Assembly (NCBI GenBank): GCA_963932145.1
Contig: CAWVQA010000086.1
Coordinates: forward strand, 57,501-121,500
Direction of reading: 5' to 3'
Length of the DNA stretch: 64,000 nt
From: Acanthosepion lycidas
Lineage: Eukaryota; Mollusca; Cephalopoda; Sepiida; Sepiidae
In this document: in pieces, positions 7,781 through 18,999 of the stretch
Layout of the letters: each line of letters opens with the position of its first letter
Numbering within the stretch: position 1 is the first letter of the stretch
Program-made: the position numbers and the translations under genes
Notes under the pieces: model-generated
The model's input: only the letters and a program-made list of their open reading frames with translations
What the model was told of the DNA's origin: nothing
Database searches by the model: none

Positions 7781-8277
7781 AAAAAACAAAACCCATCTAC
7801 AATACAGGGGAAGACGTGTGCCGAATTTCGAAAGAGGTGGAAAAAAAGGCAGCAATTTATGGAAAAAAAGTTGAGAATATGAAAACCCTTATCAACTTCC
7901 GTAAAATTAATGATTTGGACATAGAGGACCCTCGTAATTTTCCAAAGGCAAAGAGGGTCCTAACCGTTGTCCGATCCGGCGTTCCTGGGAAACAGATTCG
8001 ATCAATGATGGCAGAGTGTAATGAGAATTTTGGATGTGTGCCTCCAATGGCTTGCTTCGAGGACGACATGGTGGAGGAATTGAAGAAATTTTGTTCAGGG
8101 AGGTTCCCAGTTTTTGTTCACCCCTCCCTGTATAGAGCCTTAAAGTTAACTTTCCCCTCGGATATTGGCGGCCTGTCTCCTGATGGTTCCATCAAGAGTG
8201 AGATGGGTACTGGTTCATTGGGAGAGGCCGTCGGTATCCTCACCCCGGCCATGTTCAATGCAGGAGAGCAACCCTAA
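7780..8277 (+). pseudogene. LINE ORF1, C-terminal ~165 codons
   Basis: The open frame runs from the insertion boundary to TAA at 8275-8277. An ATG at 7744 lies in frame, but that codon and the next eleven belong to satellite A, so it is not the true start; the real N-terminus is lost to 5' truncation. The surviving part has a Lys/Glu-rich segment (ISKEVEKKAAIYGKKVENM), a central block (NFPKAKRVLTVVRSGVPGKQ) and a C-terminal block with two Cys (MAECNENFGCVPP) and FPVFVHPSLYRALKLTFPS. I recognise no RNA-binding or CCHC domain in it. Position directly before ORF2 makes ORF1 the natural reading, where it would be the RNA-binding partner of the ORF2 enzyme. It is in the same frame as ORF2, separated by the stop plus 12 nt. 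Confidence 0.65.
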
Positions 8278-8289
8278 TCGGTTTTCATC

Positions 8290-11200
8290 ATGTCTCTCTG
8301 GTTAGCAAGTCTGAATGCCCGAGGCCTGAGGTCGGAGTCTCGCAGGGCGAGGCTCTCTCGTGACCTTCAGCGTCTTGGGGTGAATATTTGTTGTATACAA
8401 GAGACCCGTTTTTCTACTCATGACTATGAGAACATACTGTCTAGGGGGTTCTCTCTCTTTTCAGCTTGTTTTGATGGCCGCTCGAGAGGTGTCTCTTGGC
8501 TGGTAAGCAAGTCTTTGAAGGCTGCGTGTGTTCTTGTCTTCGCGGATCCGGCGGGCAGGCTTTGCGTGTTGGATGTTACCATAAAGGATAAGGCTCTTCG
8601 TCTCATTGGGGTTTATGCGCCCAATGTCCATTCTGAGCGGCCTGCTTTGTTTCGGCAGATCGAGCCGTTTTTGACGACATCACGGCGGGTAGTTTTAGTG
8701 GGTGATTGGAATGCCGTCCTTGATCCCGATATAGATCGTATAGGGCCAAATTCGGGTACTAACAACCAAGGCGTTAAACAGTTTCGGGACTTTATCGACG
8801 GGTTTGATCTTGTCGATAAGTACCGAAACGAACACCCTCGGAAATTAGTGTGGACTTGGACAAATAGTGGCGGCTTGGCTAGTTATCTAGACCGAGTCTT
8901 AGTTAAGAGAGTCGAGGTAGGGCTCTTAGGGTGTCCAAGTTTCCATGAGATAGTTTATTCGGATCATAGGCTTGTCCGGGTCCGTGTAAACTTAGATAAA
9001 CCTAGGGTTAGGATGGCTGGCTACTGGAAATTAAACTCATCATTATTTGGTGAGCAAGATTTCCGGGACCAGCTGCTACTAATGATACAGAGGGAACTGA
9101 CGGGAGCGGTTATAGGAAATGCCTGGTGGGATAATTTAAAATGCAAAATTAGAACGTTTGCTGCTGATTATAGTCGTCGGCTCAATCTAGATAGATTAGC
9201 GGCGCAAACGGCTTTAGAAGAGAAGGTCGATCGGGCGGTTAAATCCCGTGTTAGTGGGGACATAGCCTTAGCTAAGGCGGAGTTGGCCTCCTTGCTTATC
9301 AAGAAGGATCAAGCTCTGGTAGTTAGGGCTAGGTTAAAAAGAATGTCCTCTGAGGCAACGAATATGGCCGCTGAATTGCGCGCAGAGGAAGCTCGGAATG
9401 CATCATGTCGACATATCGCATGCGTCACATTGCCGGATAAGCGATCCGTGACTACAAACGAGGGCATATGCGAGGCTTTTCATGACTACTTTCAGGAGCT
9501 TTTTACCAGGGAGCCCGGTCTGAGCCCTGCTCAGTTCGACGCCTATTTAGCTGACTTTCCCTGCCTCGAGGCAGCTGAAGCAGCTAGGTGTGAGGGTCCC
9601 ATTACAGAGTCGGAAATCTGGGAAGCGTTGAAACAGGTTGGCCTGGACAAGTCTCCGGGATTGGATGGTCTTCCGTACGAAGTGTACTTGAGGCAGTCGC
9701 CCGTTTTTGTTCCGCTGCTGGCACTGATTTTCGGCAACTGGATGAAGCAGGGGTCTATACCCCAACGCTTCACCAGGGGCGTGATCAAGTTGTTACGCAA
9801 GGACAAAAACGGTGGGGATGGTTTAGGTAACTTTCGCCCTTTAACTATGTTAAACACAGAGTTAAAGATTTTGGCTAAGATCTTGGCTAACCGTTTGCAG
9901 GTTGTCCTGTCTCGTCTGATTGGCTCTGAACAGACTTGTGCTGTGAAGGGTAGGTCGATTCAGGATAATCTTCATATGGTACGCCTGATCATCGAGCAAG
10001 TCGACAGTGAAGCCGCGCTGATCAATTTAGATCAGTCCAAGGCCGTCGATAGGGTTGACCATCGTTTTCTGGAGGCTGTTCTTTCGGCGGCCGGTTTCGG
10101 GCCGTACTTTCGCACCTGGATCCGACTTCTGTATGCGACTCCCGGTGCGCTGGTGGAAGTGAATGGGGTACGATCGGAGCCTTTCGTATTGTCTCGCTCC
10201 ATTCGTCAAGGATGCCCGCTGTCGCCTTTGCTTTACGTTCTTGCGTTGGAGCCTTTCCTTCGCAAGTTAAAGGCGAATCCGGTCCTACGCGGAATTGCCC
10301 TGCCCGGTGGTAGCACATCGGCCAAGTATTCTGCCTATGCTGACGACGTTTCGGCTCTTGTGTCGAGCAGAGCCGAGATTGACGAAGTCAGCAAAGAAAT
10401 CAGTTGTTATGAGATGGTGACAGGGGCCAAGATCAACTGCGATAAGTCTGTTGGCTTGCGGTTGGGTGCGTGGAAGGGAGTTTCTCTTCCCGGACCTTTC
10501 CACTGGACGGATGGGCCGATCAAGATTCTCGGCGTCTGGTTCGGTCCTGATCTCCAGTTGGAGATGAATTGGTCGGAGGTGCGAGGGAAGGCCGAGATCG
10601 CAATTAATTTGTGGTCTCGGAGGAATCTTTCCTTAAAGGGGAAGGCGGAAGTTTGTGTTTCACACATCTACCCAATTCTCCTTTACCGACTCTCGGTGCT
10701 TCCACTTCCGTGTGGCACTTTGCTGGCGTTAGTGAGGCTCTTGTTCTCCTTCTTGTGGGGAGGCAAGGCCGCCAGAGTCACTCGGGGGATCTGTTGCCTT
10801 CATCCTTCTGAAGGCGGTCTAGGCATGCCAAACATTGAGATTCGTCTCCATATGCTTCGCATTAGATTTCTAGACCGAATGTGTCGCGACTCGGATGAGG
10901 ACGGCGCCTTCTGGAAGGAAGACGCCCGTAAGAACTTCCCATCCCTAAGAAGTGTGCACTCGTGCGAGGAAGAGGCCCGCCGTTTACCCCGTGACGAGTG
11001 CTCCTTCTATCGCGAATGTCGACTTGCTCTGAAGCGACTCTTAAGGGCGTCGGATGGCCTCTCCAACGTCCAATCGTTATCTCTTAGGGCATTACATCAA
11101 GTATTAGTCAGGGGGTCCGTTCATGATAATCTGATTGACAGTCTCGGTCTTACGAGGCAGGAGGCTCGCTCAATATGGCCTTGGGCGCCCGGGTTGAAAT

Positions 11201-11733
11201 GTCTCAATAACGATGAGGCATCACTCACCTGGCTGGTGATTCGTGGGGCCCTCTGGGTCGCCAAGAGACTCTGCTCAGCTGGCTTGGAGAATTCTCCAAA
11301 CTGCCGACGTTGTAGTGGGGAGGTCGAGACCTTGGGTCACGCCTTCTTTCATTGCAGCCAGGTAGTGCCGTTGTGCAAGTTTGTTGAAGGCCTCATGGTC
11401 CGCATGCTGCCTGGAAAGTCCTTTGTCCTTCAGTCCTTTTCCGTTTGTAGCAATGTGGCACCGCGGATGACAAGGGCTGAACAATATGTGTTCCACTGCT
11501 TGCTAGGAGTTATGAGAGTCGTGATTTGGACGACGCGACAGAAGGGATTCTATGGAGGCGAGAAGTTCACCTCTTCCCAACTGATCTTGTACTTTAAGCA
11601 TCTGCTTAAAGTCAAGATTAGGACGGAAAGGCAGAAGCTCTCTTCATCAGAATTCAGCAAAAGATGGGTGCATCTTGCGCGCATGTGCCGTGTGAAAGGG
11701 GCTGACTTTGAGTGGCATTTTGATGCCGGTTAG
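8290..11733 (+). CDS. LINE ORF2: AP endonuclease, reverse transcriptase, CCHC
   Basis: An uninterrupted 1147-codon frame. Residues 1 to about 237 are an APE-type endonuclease: N9 (SLNARGLR), E38 (CIQETRF), VYAPN at 108-112, D139/N141 (GDWNAVLDP) and SDH at 234-236, all expected catalytic positions. The RT domain has NFRPLTMLNTELKILAK, motif A with D581 (NLDQSKAVDRVDH; Phe is more usual than Val586), motif B RQGCPLSPLLY, motif C YADD at 683-686, motif D (GAKINCDKS) and motif E (ILGVWFG). A C-terminal zinc knuckle C1005-x2-C1008-x8-H1017-x4-C1022 is followed by about 125 residues. Length and order fit Tx1/L1-type ORF2. It nicks target DNA and primes cDNA synthesis from the element RNA. The ATG at 8290 is chosen because it opens directly into the endonuclease N-terminus. 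Activity cannot be judged from sequence alone, and a full-length ORF1 is absent here. Confidence 0.93.
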   Translation: MSLWLASLNARGLRSESRRARLSRDLQRLGVNICCIQETRFSTHDYENILSRGFSLFSACFDGRSRGVSWLVSKSLKAACVLVFADPAGRLCVLDVTIKDKALRLIGVYAPNVHSERPALFRQIEPFLTTSRRVVLVGDWNAVLDPDIDRIGPNSGTNNQGVKQFRDFIDGFDLVDKYRNEHPRKLVWTWTNSGGLASYLDRVLVKRVEVGLLGCPSFHEIVYSDHRLVRVRVNLDKPRVRMAGYWKLNSSLFGEQDFRDQLLLMIQRELTGAVIGNAWWDNLKCKIRTFAADYSRRLNLDRLAAQTALEEKVDRAVKSRVSGDIALAKAELASLLIKKDQALVVRARLKRMSSEATNMAAELRAEEARNASCRHIACVTLPDKRSVTTNEGICEAFHDYFQELFTREPGLSPAQFDAYLADFPCLEAAEAARCEGPITESEIWEALKQVGLDKSPGLDGLPYEVYLRQSPVFVPLLALIFGNWMKQGSIPQRFTRGVIKLLRKDKNGGDGLGNFRPLTMLNTELKILAKILANRLQVVLSRLIGSEQTCAVKGRSIQDNLHMVRLIIEQVDSEAALINLDQSKAVDRVDHRFLEAVLSAAGFGPYFRTWIRLLYATPGALVEVNGVRSEPFVLSRSIRQGCPLSPLLYVLALEPFLRKLKANPVLRGIALPGGSTSAKYSAYADDVSALVSSRAEIDEVSKEISCYEMVTGAKINCDKSVGLRLGAWKGVSLPGPFHWTDGPIKILGVWFGPDLQLEMNWSEVRGKAEIAINLWSRRNLSLKGKAEVCVSHIYPILLYRLSVLPLPCGTLLALVRLLFSFLWGGKAARVTRGICCLHPSEGGLGMPNIEIRLHMLRIRFLDRMCRDSDEDGAFWKEDARKNFPSLRSVHSCEEEARRLPRDECSFYRECRLALKRLLRASDGLSNVQSLSLRALHQVLVRGSVHDNLIDSLGLTRQEARSIWPWAPGLKCLNNDEASLTWLVIRGALWVAKRLCSAGLENSPNCRRCSGEVETLGHAFFHCSQVVPLCKFVEGLMVRMLPGKSFVLQSFSVCSNVAPRMTRAEQYVFHCLLGVMRVVIWTTRQKGFYGGEKFTSSQLILYFKHLLKVKIRTERQKLSSSEFSKRWVHLARMCRVKGADFEWHFDAG

Positions 11734-12474
11734 GCATTAGGATATTGCTTTTCCTGGGTTGAACTAGTGCAACCCATCCAAAATTAGGCTAGTTTAGGTT
11801 CACTTGTTGATGTTTAGTTTCCTTTTATTTTATTTTAGTTAACTTAGCTAGGGTATGTATGCTCATTGGTCCCTTTTATTTCTGTCCCCCCTTTATTTTC
11901 TTTAAGTTAATTTACCCACCCCACCCCTTTTTTTCGGTGGTCTGTGATTCTAGTTCTCCGGTGGATGCGGGACGCCTTTCGTTTCGCGTGAATGTTTTCG
12001 TATTTGTTGTTATGTTTGAATGTGTGCGTGTTACTTTGTGTGGGGGATGAATGATTATTTCTTACTATTTTAGTCCCGCATTGATTTCGTCCGGGGAAGT
12101 GGTATTTCTGCCATATTAGGTGATTGTGGGGGGTTTTATTACTAACAATATTTTCTTTTGTTTATTGTAAATAGATTATTATTCATATTGTAAATACATA
12201 TTGGGGTTCATTTTATTATTGTTATTCCCCCCCACAGACTTTGAAATGTATATAGGGGGATTAGTTAGTACTTTCATAGAGACGATGAGGTATTATGGTG
12301 TTTGCAGTTTGGAAGGTACGTATGAAAGAGTTGTTTTGGTGTAAGGAAAATTGTACGTACGATTGGGTCAGTGTCTGCGACTAGCTAAGTTAATTTAAGA
12401 CAGAAGAAGACCGTCCTCTCCCCATCCCCCTTTTTTGGCCTTGTGCCACATTTCTGTTTAAACAGAATAAATAC
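11734..12474 (+). other. LINE 3' untranslated region
   Basis: No supportable ORF. It contains pyrimidine-rich stretches, a CCCCCCCACAG run near 12227-12237, a TTTTTTGGCCTTGTGCCACA motif near the end and AATAAA at 12466-12471, five bases or fewer from the insertion end. There is no homopolymeric A tail. A conserved 3' end of this kind is what the ORF2 enzyme would recognise, but this single copy does not show which part matters. Confidence 0.7.
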
Positions 12475-12489
12475 ACATAGTGATTTACA
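12475..12489. repeat. Right target-site duplication of the LINE
   Basis: ACATAGTGATTTACA, identical to 7766-7780. The satellite continues from it without a gap (…TTTACATGCAAAAT). Confidence 0.9.
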
Positions 12490-13187
12490 TGCAAAATATA
12501 GCTGTTTTCACTACTTTTTCAACGTTAAACATGCTAGCTTGAAAATATAAACAACTGTTTGAAAACATTAGAAAGTCAAGGAAATTATTGAAAATCAATA
12601 TAAAATCAATGAATATGTAATGATTTTAACTAGTTTCATAAGATTTGACAAAGTTATATTACAAATTTTATGTTTTACAAAGGTTTCAATTACATAGTGA
12701 TTTTGATGCAAAATCTAGCTGTTTTGTCTACTTTTTCAACGCTAGTTAGAAAATATAAATAACTGTTTGAAAACATTAGAAAGTCGATGAAATTATTGAG
12801 AATCGATATGCAATCAATGAACATGCATTGATATTAACTAGTTTCATGAGTTTTGACAAAGTTTTATAGGAAATTTTATGTTTTACAAAGGTTTCAATTA
12901 CAAAGTGATTTACATACAAAATCTAGTTGTTTTGAATACTTTTTCAATGCTAGTTTGCAAATATAAATAAATGTTTGAAAACATTAGAAAGTCAATGAAA
13001 TTATTGAAAATCAATATGTAATCAAACAAGATATATTGATTTTATCTAGTTTCATAAGTCTCGACAAAGTTATTTGAAAATTTTATGTTTTACAAAGGTT
13101 TCAATTACATATTCATTTACATGTAAAATCCAGGTGTTTTGACTACTTTTTCAAGGCTACTTTGAAAATATACCTAACTGTTTGAAA
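12475..13187 (+). repeat. Satellite A, forward orientation, ~3.5 diverged monomers
   Basis: Repeated landmarks TGCAAAAT, GTTTTGACTACTTTTTCAA, GAAAATATAAATAACTGTTTG, ACATTAGAAAGTCAATG and TTTTATGTTTTACAAAGG recur about every 205-207 bp. Monomers differ from one another at many positions. The block ends at …AACTGTTTGAAA (13186), where satellite B begins. Confidence 0.92.
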
Positions 13188-14250
13188 TTAAAATTTAAAA
13201 TTAAATTAATCTTTCTATTGAAAAATATAAAAATGTGCTATAATTTCATTTGAATTAAAAATGTTCAATTGAAAAGTTACAAATTATTCCTTATTTCTCA
13301 TTGATTTAAAATTTTTCTATTGAAAAATAAGAAAATCTGATATAATTCTAATTGATTTAAAATTTTTCTATTGAAAAATATAAAAACGTGCTATAATTCC
13401 ATTTGATTTCAAAATGTTTAATTGAAAAGTTCCAAAATCTTCTTTATTTCTAATTAATTTGAAATTTTTCTATTGAAAAATAAGGAAATCTGATATAATT
13501 CTAATTGAGTTAATAATTTTCTATTAAAAAAATAAGAAAATCTGATATAATTCTAATTGATTTAAAATTTTTCTATTGAAAAATATAAAATGTGCTATAA
13601 TTCCAATTGATTTCAAAATGTTTAATGGAAAAGTTGCAAAATCTTCCTTATTTCTAATTGATTAAATTTTTCTATTGAAAAATGAGAAAATCTGATATAA
13701 TTCTAATAGATTTAAAATTTTTGTATTGAAAAATATAAAAATGAGCAATAATTCCATTTGATTTCAAAATGCTCAATTAAAAAGTTACAAAATCTTCCTT
13801 ATTTCTAATTGAAATAAATTTTATCTATTGAAAATCTGACATAATTCTAATTGATTAAAAATTTTTCTATTGAACAATATAAAAATGTGCTATAATTCCA
13901 ATTGATTTCAAAATTGAAAAGTTACAAAATCTTCCTTATTTCTAATTGATTTAAAATTTTTCTATTGCAAAATAAGAAAAGCTTATATAATTCTAATTGA
14001 TTTAAAATTTTTGTATTAAAAAATATAAAAATGTCCTATAATTCCATTTGATTTCAAAATGTTCAATTGAAAAGTTACAAAATCTTCCTTATTTCTAATT
14101 GTTTTCTAATTTTTCTATTGAAAAATAAGAAAATCTGATATAATTCTAACTGATTTGAAATTTTTCTATTGAAAATTATAAAAATTGGATGTAATTAGAA
14201 TTGTTTTCAAATGTGCAATTGAAAAGTTCCAAAATCTTCCTTATTTCTAA

Positions 14251-17200
14251 TTGATTAAAAATTTTTCTATTAAAAAATAAGAAAATCTGATATAATTCTA
14301 ATAGATTTAAAATTTTTTATTGAAAAATATAAAAATGTGTGATAATTCCATTTGATTTCAAAATGTTCAATGGAAAAGTTGCAAAATCTTCCTTATTTCT
14401 AATTGATTTTAAATTTTTCTATTGAAAAATATGAAAATCTGATATAATTCTAATTGATTTAAAATTTTTCAATTGAAAAATATAAAAATGTGATATAATT
14501 TCATTTGATTTCAAAATGTTCAATTGAAATGATCCAAAATCTTCTTTATTTCTAATTGATTTGAAATTTTTCTATTGAAAAATAAAGAAATCTGATATAA
14601 TTCTAATTGATTTAAAATTTTTCTATTGAAAAATCAGAAAATCTGATATAATTCTAATAGATTTAAAATTTTTCTATTGAAAAATATAAAAATGTGCGAT
14701 AAATCCATTTGATTTCAAAATGCCCAATTGAAAAGTTACAAAATCTGCCTTATTTGTAATTGCTTTAAAATCTTTCTATTGAAAAATATAAAAATGTGCC
14801 ATTATTCCATTTGATTTCAAAATGTTCAATTGCAAAGTTACAAAATATTCCTTATTTCTAATTGATTTCAATTATTTCTATTGAAAAATAAGAAAATCTG
14901 ATATAATTCTAATTGATTTAAAATTTTTCTATTGAAAAAAATAAAAATGTGCTATAAATTCCATTTGATTTCAAAATGCTCAATTGAAAAGTTACAAAAT
15001 CGTCCTTATTTCTAATAGATTTCAAATTTGTCAATTGAAAAATAAGAAAATCTTATATAATTCTAATAGATTTAAAATTTTTCAATTGAAAAATATAAAA
15101 ATGTGCTATTATTCCATTTGATTTCAAAATGTTCAATTCAAAAGTTACAAACACTTTCTTATTTCTAATTGATTTAAAATTTATCCATTGAAAAATAAAA
15201 TCTGATATAATTCCAATTGATTTAAAAATTTTCTATTAAAAATATGAAAATATGATATAATTCTATTTGATTTGAAAATGTTCAATTGAAAAGATCAAAA
15301 ATCTTCTTTATTTCTAATTGATTTGAAATTTTTCTATTGAAAAATAAGGAAATCTGATGTAATTCTAATTGATTAAAAATTTTTCTATTAAAAAATAAGA
15401 AAATCTGATATAATTCTAATAGATTTAAAATTTTTTATTGAAAAATATAAAAATGTGTGATAATTCCATTTGATTTCAAAATGTTCAATGGAAAAGTTGC
15501 AAAATCTTCCTTATTTCTAATTGATTTTAAATTTTTCTATTGAAAAATATGAAAATCTGATATAATTCTAATTGATTTAAAATTTTTCAATTGAAAAATA
15601 TAAAAATGTGATATAATTTCATTTGATTTCAAAATGTTCAATTGAAATGATCCAAAATCTTCTTTATTTCTAATTGATTTGAAATTTTTCTATTGAAAAA
15701 TAAAGAAATCTGATATAATTCTAATTGATTTAAAATTTTTCTATTGAAAAATCAGAAAATCTGATATAATTCTAATAGATTTAAAATTTTTCTATTGAAA
15801 AATATAAAAATGTGCGATAAATCCATTTGATTTCAAAATGCCCAATTGAAAAGTTACAAAATCTGCCTTATTTGTAATTGCTTTAAAATCTTTCTATTGA
15901 AAAATATAAAAATGTGCCATTATTCCATTTGATTTCAAAATGTTCAATTGCAAAGTTACAAAATATTCCTTATTTCTAATTGATTTCAATTATTTCTATT
16001 GAAAAATAAGAAAATCTGATATAATTCTAATTGATTTAAAATTTTTCTATTGAAAAAAATAAAAATGTGCTATAAATTCCATTTGATTTCAAAATGCTCA
16101 ATTGAAAAGTTACAAAATCGTCCTTATTTCTAATAGATTTCAAATTTGTCAATTGAAAAATAAGAAAATCTTATATAATTCTAATAGATTTAAAATTTTT
16201 CAATTGAAAAATATAAAAATGTGCTATTATTCCATTTGATTTCAAAATGTTCAATTCAAAAGTTACAAACACTTTCTTATTTCTAATTGATTTAAAATTT
16301 ATCCATTGAAAAATAAAATCTGATATAATTCCAATTGATTTAAAAATTTTCTATTAAAAATATGAAAATATGATATAATTCTATTTGATTTGAAAATGTT
16401 CAATTGAAAAGATCAAAAATCTTCTTTATTTCTAATTGATTTGAAATTTTTCTATTGAAAAATAAGGAAATCTGATGTAATTCTAATTGATTAAAAATTT
16501 TTCTATTAAAAAATAAGAAAATCTGATATAATTCTAATAGATTTAAAATTTTTTATTGAAAAATATAAAAATGTGTGATAATTCCATTTGATTTCAAAAT
16601 GTTCAATGGAAAAGTTGCAAAATCTTCCTTATTTCTAATTGATTTTAAATTTTTCTATTGAAAAATATGAAAATCTGATATAATTCTAATTGATTTAAAA
16701 TTTTTCAATTGAAAAATATAAAAATGTGATATAATTTCATTTGATTTCAAAATGTTCAATTGAAATGATCCAAAATCTTCTTTATTTCTAATTGATTTGA
16801 AATTTTTCTATTGAAAAATAAAGAAATCTGATATAATTCTAATTGATTTAAAATTTTTCTATTGAAAAATCAGAAAATCTGATATAATTCTAATAGATTT
16901 AAAATTTTTCTATTGAAAAATATAAAAATGTGCGATAAATCCATTTGATTTCAAAATGCCCAATTGAAAAGTTACAAAATCTGCCTTATTTGTAATTGCT
17001 TTAAAATCTTTCTATTGAAAAATATAAAAATGTGCCATTATTCCATTTGATTTCAAAATGTTCAATTGCAAAGTTACAAAATATTCCTTATTTCTAATTG
17101 ATTTCAATTATTTCTATTGAAAAATAAGAAAATCTGATATAATTCTAATTGATTTAAAATTTTTCTATTGAAAAAAATAAAAATGTGCTATAAATTCCAT

Positions 17201-18999
17201 TTGATTTCAAAATGCTCAATTGAAAAGTTACAAAATCGTCCTTATTTCTAATAGATTTCAAATTTGTCAATTGAAAAATAAGAAAATCTTATATAATTCT
17301 AATAGATTTAAAATTTTTCAATTGAAAAATATAAAAATGTGCTATTATTCCATTTGATTTCAAAATGTTCAATTCAAAAGTTACAAACACTTTCTTATTT
17401 CTAATTGATTTAAAATTTATCCATTGAAAAATAAAATCTGATATAATTCCAATTGATTTAAAAATTTTCTATTAAAAATATGAAAATATGATATAATTCT
17501 ATTTGATTTGAAAATGTTCAATTGAAAAGATCAAAAATCTTCTTTATTTCTAATTGATTTGAAATTTTTCTATTGAAAAATAAGGAAATCTGATGTAATT
17601 CTAATTGATTAAAAATTTTTCTATTAAAAAATAAGAAAATCTGATATAATTCTAATAGATTTAAAATTTTTTATTGAAAAATATAAAAATGTGTGATAAT
17701 TCCATTTGATTTCAAAATGTTCAATGGAAAAGTTGCAAAATCTTCCTTATTTCTAATTGATTTTAAATTTTTCTATTGAAAAATATGAAAATCTGATATA
17801 ATTCTAATTGATTTAAAATTTTTCAATTGAAAAATATAAAAATGTGATATAATTTCATTTGATTTCAAAATGTTCAATTGAAATGATCCAAAATCTTCTT
17901 TATTTCTAATTGATTTGAAATTTTTCTATTGAAAAATAAAGAAATCTGATATAATTCTAATTGATTTAAAATTTTTCTATTGAAAAATCAGAAAATCTGA
18001 TATAATTCTAATAGATTTAAAATTTTTCTATTGAAAAATATAAAAATGTGCGATAAATCCATTTGATTTCAAAATGCCCAATTGAAAAGTTACAAAATCT
18101 GCCTTATTTGTAATTGCTTTAAAATCTTTCTATTGAAAAATATAAAAATGTGCCATTATTCCATTTGATTTCAAAATGTTCAATTGCAAAGTTACAAAAT
18201 ATTCCTTATTTCTAATTGATTTCAATTATTTCTATTGAAAAATAAGAAAATCTGATATAATTCTAATTGATTTAAAATTTTTCTATTGAAAAAAATAAAA
18301 ATGTGCTATAAATTCCATTTGATTTCAAAATGCTCAATTGAAAAGTTACAAAATCGTCCTTATTTCTAATAGATTTCAAATTTGTCAATTGAAAAATAAG
18401 AAAATCTTATATAATTCTAATAGATTTAAAATTTTTCAATTGAAAAATATAAAAATGTGCTATTATTCCATTTGATTTCAAAATGTTCAATTCAAAAGTT
18501 ACAAACACTTTCTTATTTCTAATTGATTTAAAATTTATCCATTGAAAAATAAAATCTGATATAATTCCAATTGATTTAAAAATTTTCTATTAAAAATATG
18601 AAAATATGATATAATTCTATTTGATTTGAAAATGTTCAATTGAAAAGATCAAAAATCTTCTTTATTTCTAATTGATTTGAAATTTTTCTATTGAAAAATA
18701 AGGAAATCTGATGTAATTCTAATTGATTAAAAATTTTTCTATTAAAAAATAAGAAAATCTGATATAATTCTAATAGATTTAAAATTTTTTATTGAAAAAT
18801 ATAAAAATGTGCGATAATTCCATTTGATTTCAAAATGTTCAATGGAAAAGTTGCAAAATCTTCCTTATTTCTAATTGATTTTAAATTTTTCTATTGAAAA
18901 ATATGAAAATCTGATATAATTCTAATTGATTTAAAATTTTTCAATTGAAAAATATAAAAATGTGATATAATTTCATTTGATTTCAAAATGTTCAATTGA
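14251..18999 (+). repeat. Higher-order repeat, 1118-bp unit, 4.25 copies (satellite B)
   Basis: Landmark TTGATTAAAAATTTTTCTAT occurs at 14251, 15369, 16487, 17605 and 18723, an exact 1118-bp step each time. The landmark GGAAATCTGATGTAATT gives the same step (15356, 16474, 17592, 18710 for GATGT). Each unit holds about 22 subunits. Lines I compared between copies 1-4 looked identical; the partial fifth copy has GTGCGATAATT at about 18808 where the others have GTGTGATAATT. The fifth copy leaves the pattern at about 19000. Confidence 0.92.

Larger units (their letters stand above)
7781..12474 (+). mobile_element. Tx1/L1-like LINE inserted in satellite A, 5'-truncated, ORF2 open
   Basis: A 4694-bp insertion bounded by a perfect 15-bp target-site duplication. 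It contains the C-terminal part of ORF1, a complete ORF2 and a 741-bp 3' untranslated region ending AATAAATAC (AATAAA at 12466-12471) with no poly(A) tail. Base composition is much richer in G+C than the satellite around it. 5' truncation within ORF1 is typical of target-primed reverse transcription. The open ORF2 and exact duplication argue for a recent insertion. The Tx1-group assignment rests on the RT motifs and C-terminal CCHC and is my recognition, not a search result. Confidence 0.88.

Noticed and set aside
8424-11496. Antisense open frames inside LINE ORF2
   Set aside because: They mirror the codon structure of a strongly supported sense gene and show no domain.
11859-12050. A 63-codon frame in the LINE 3' region
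   Set aside because: It lies in the 3' untranslated region, is low in complexity and has no recognisable domain.
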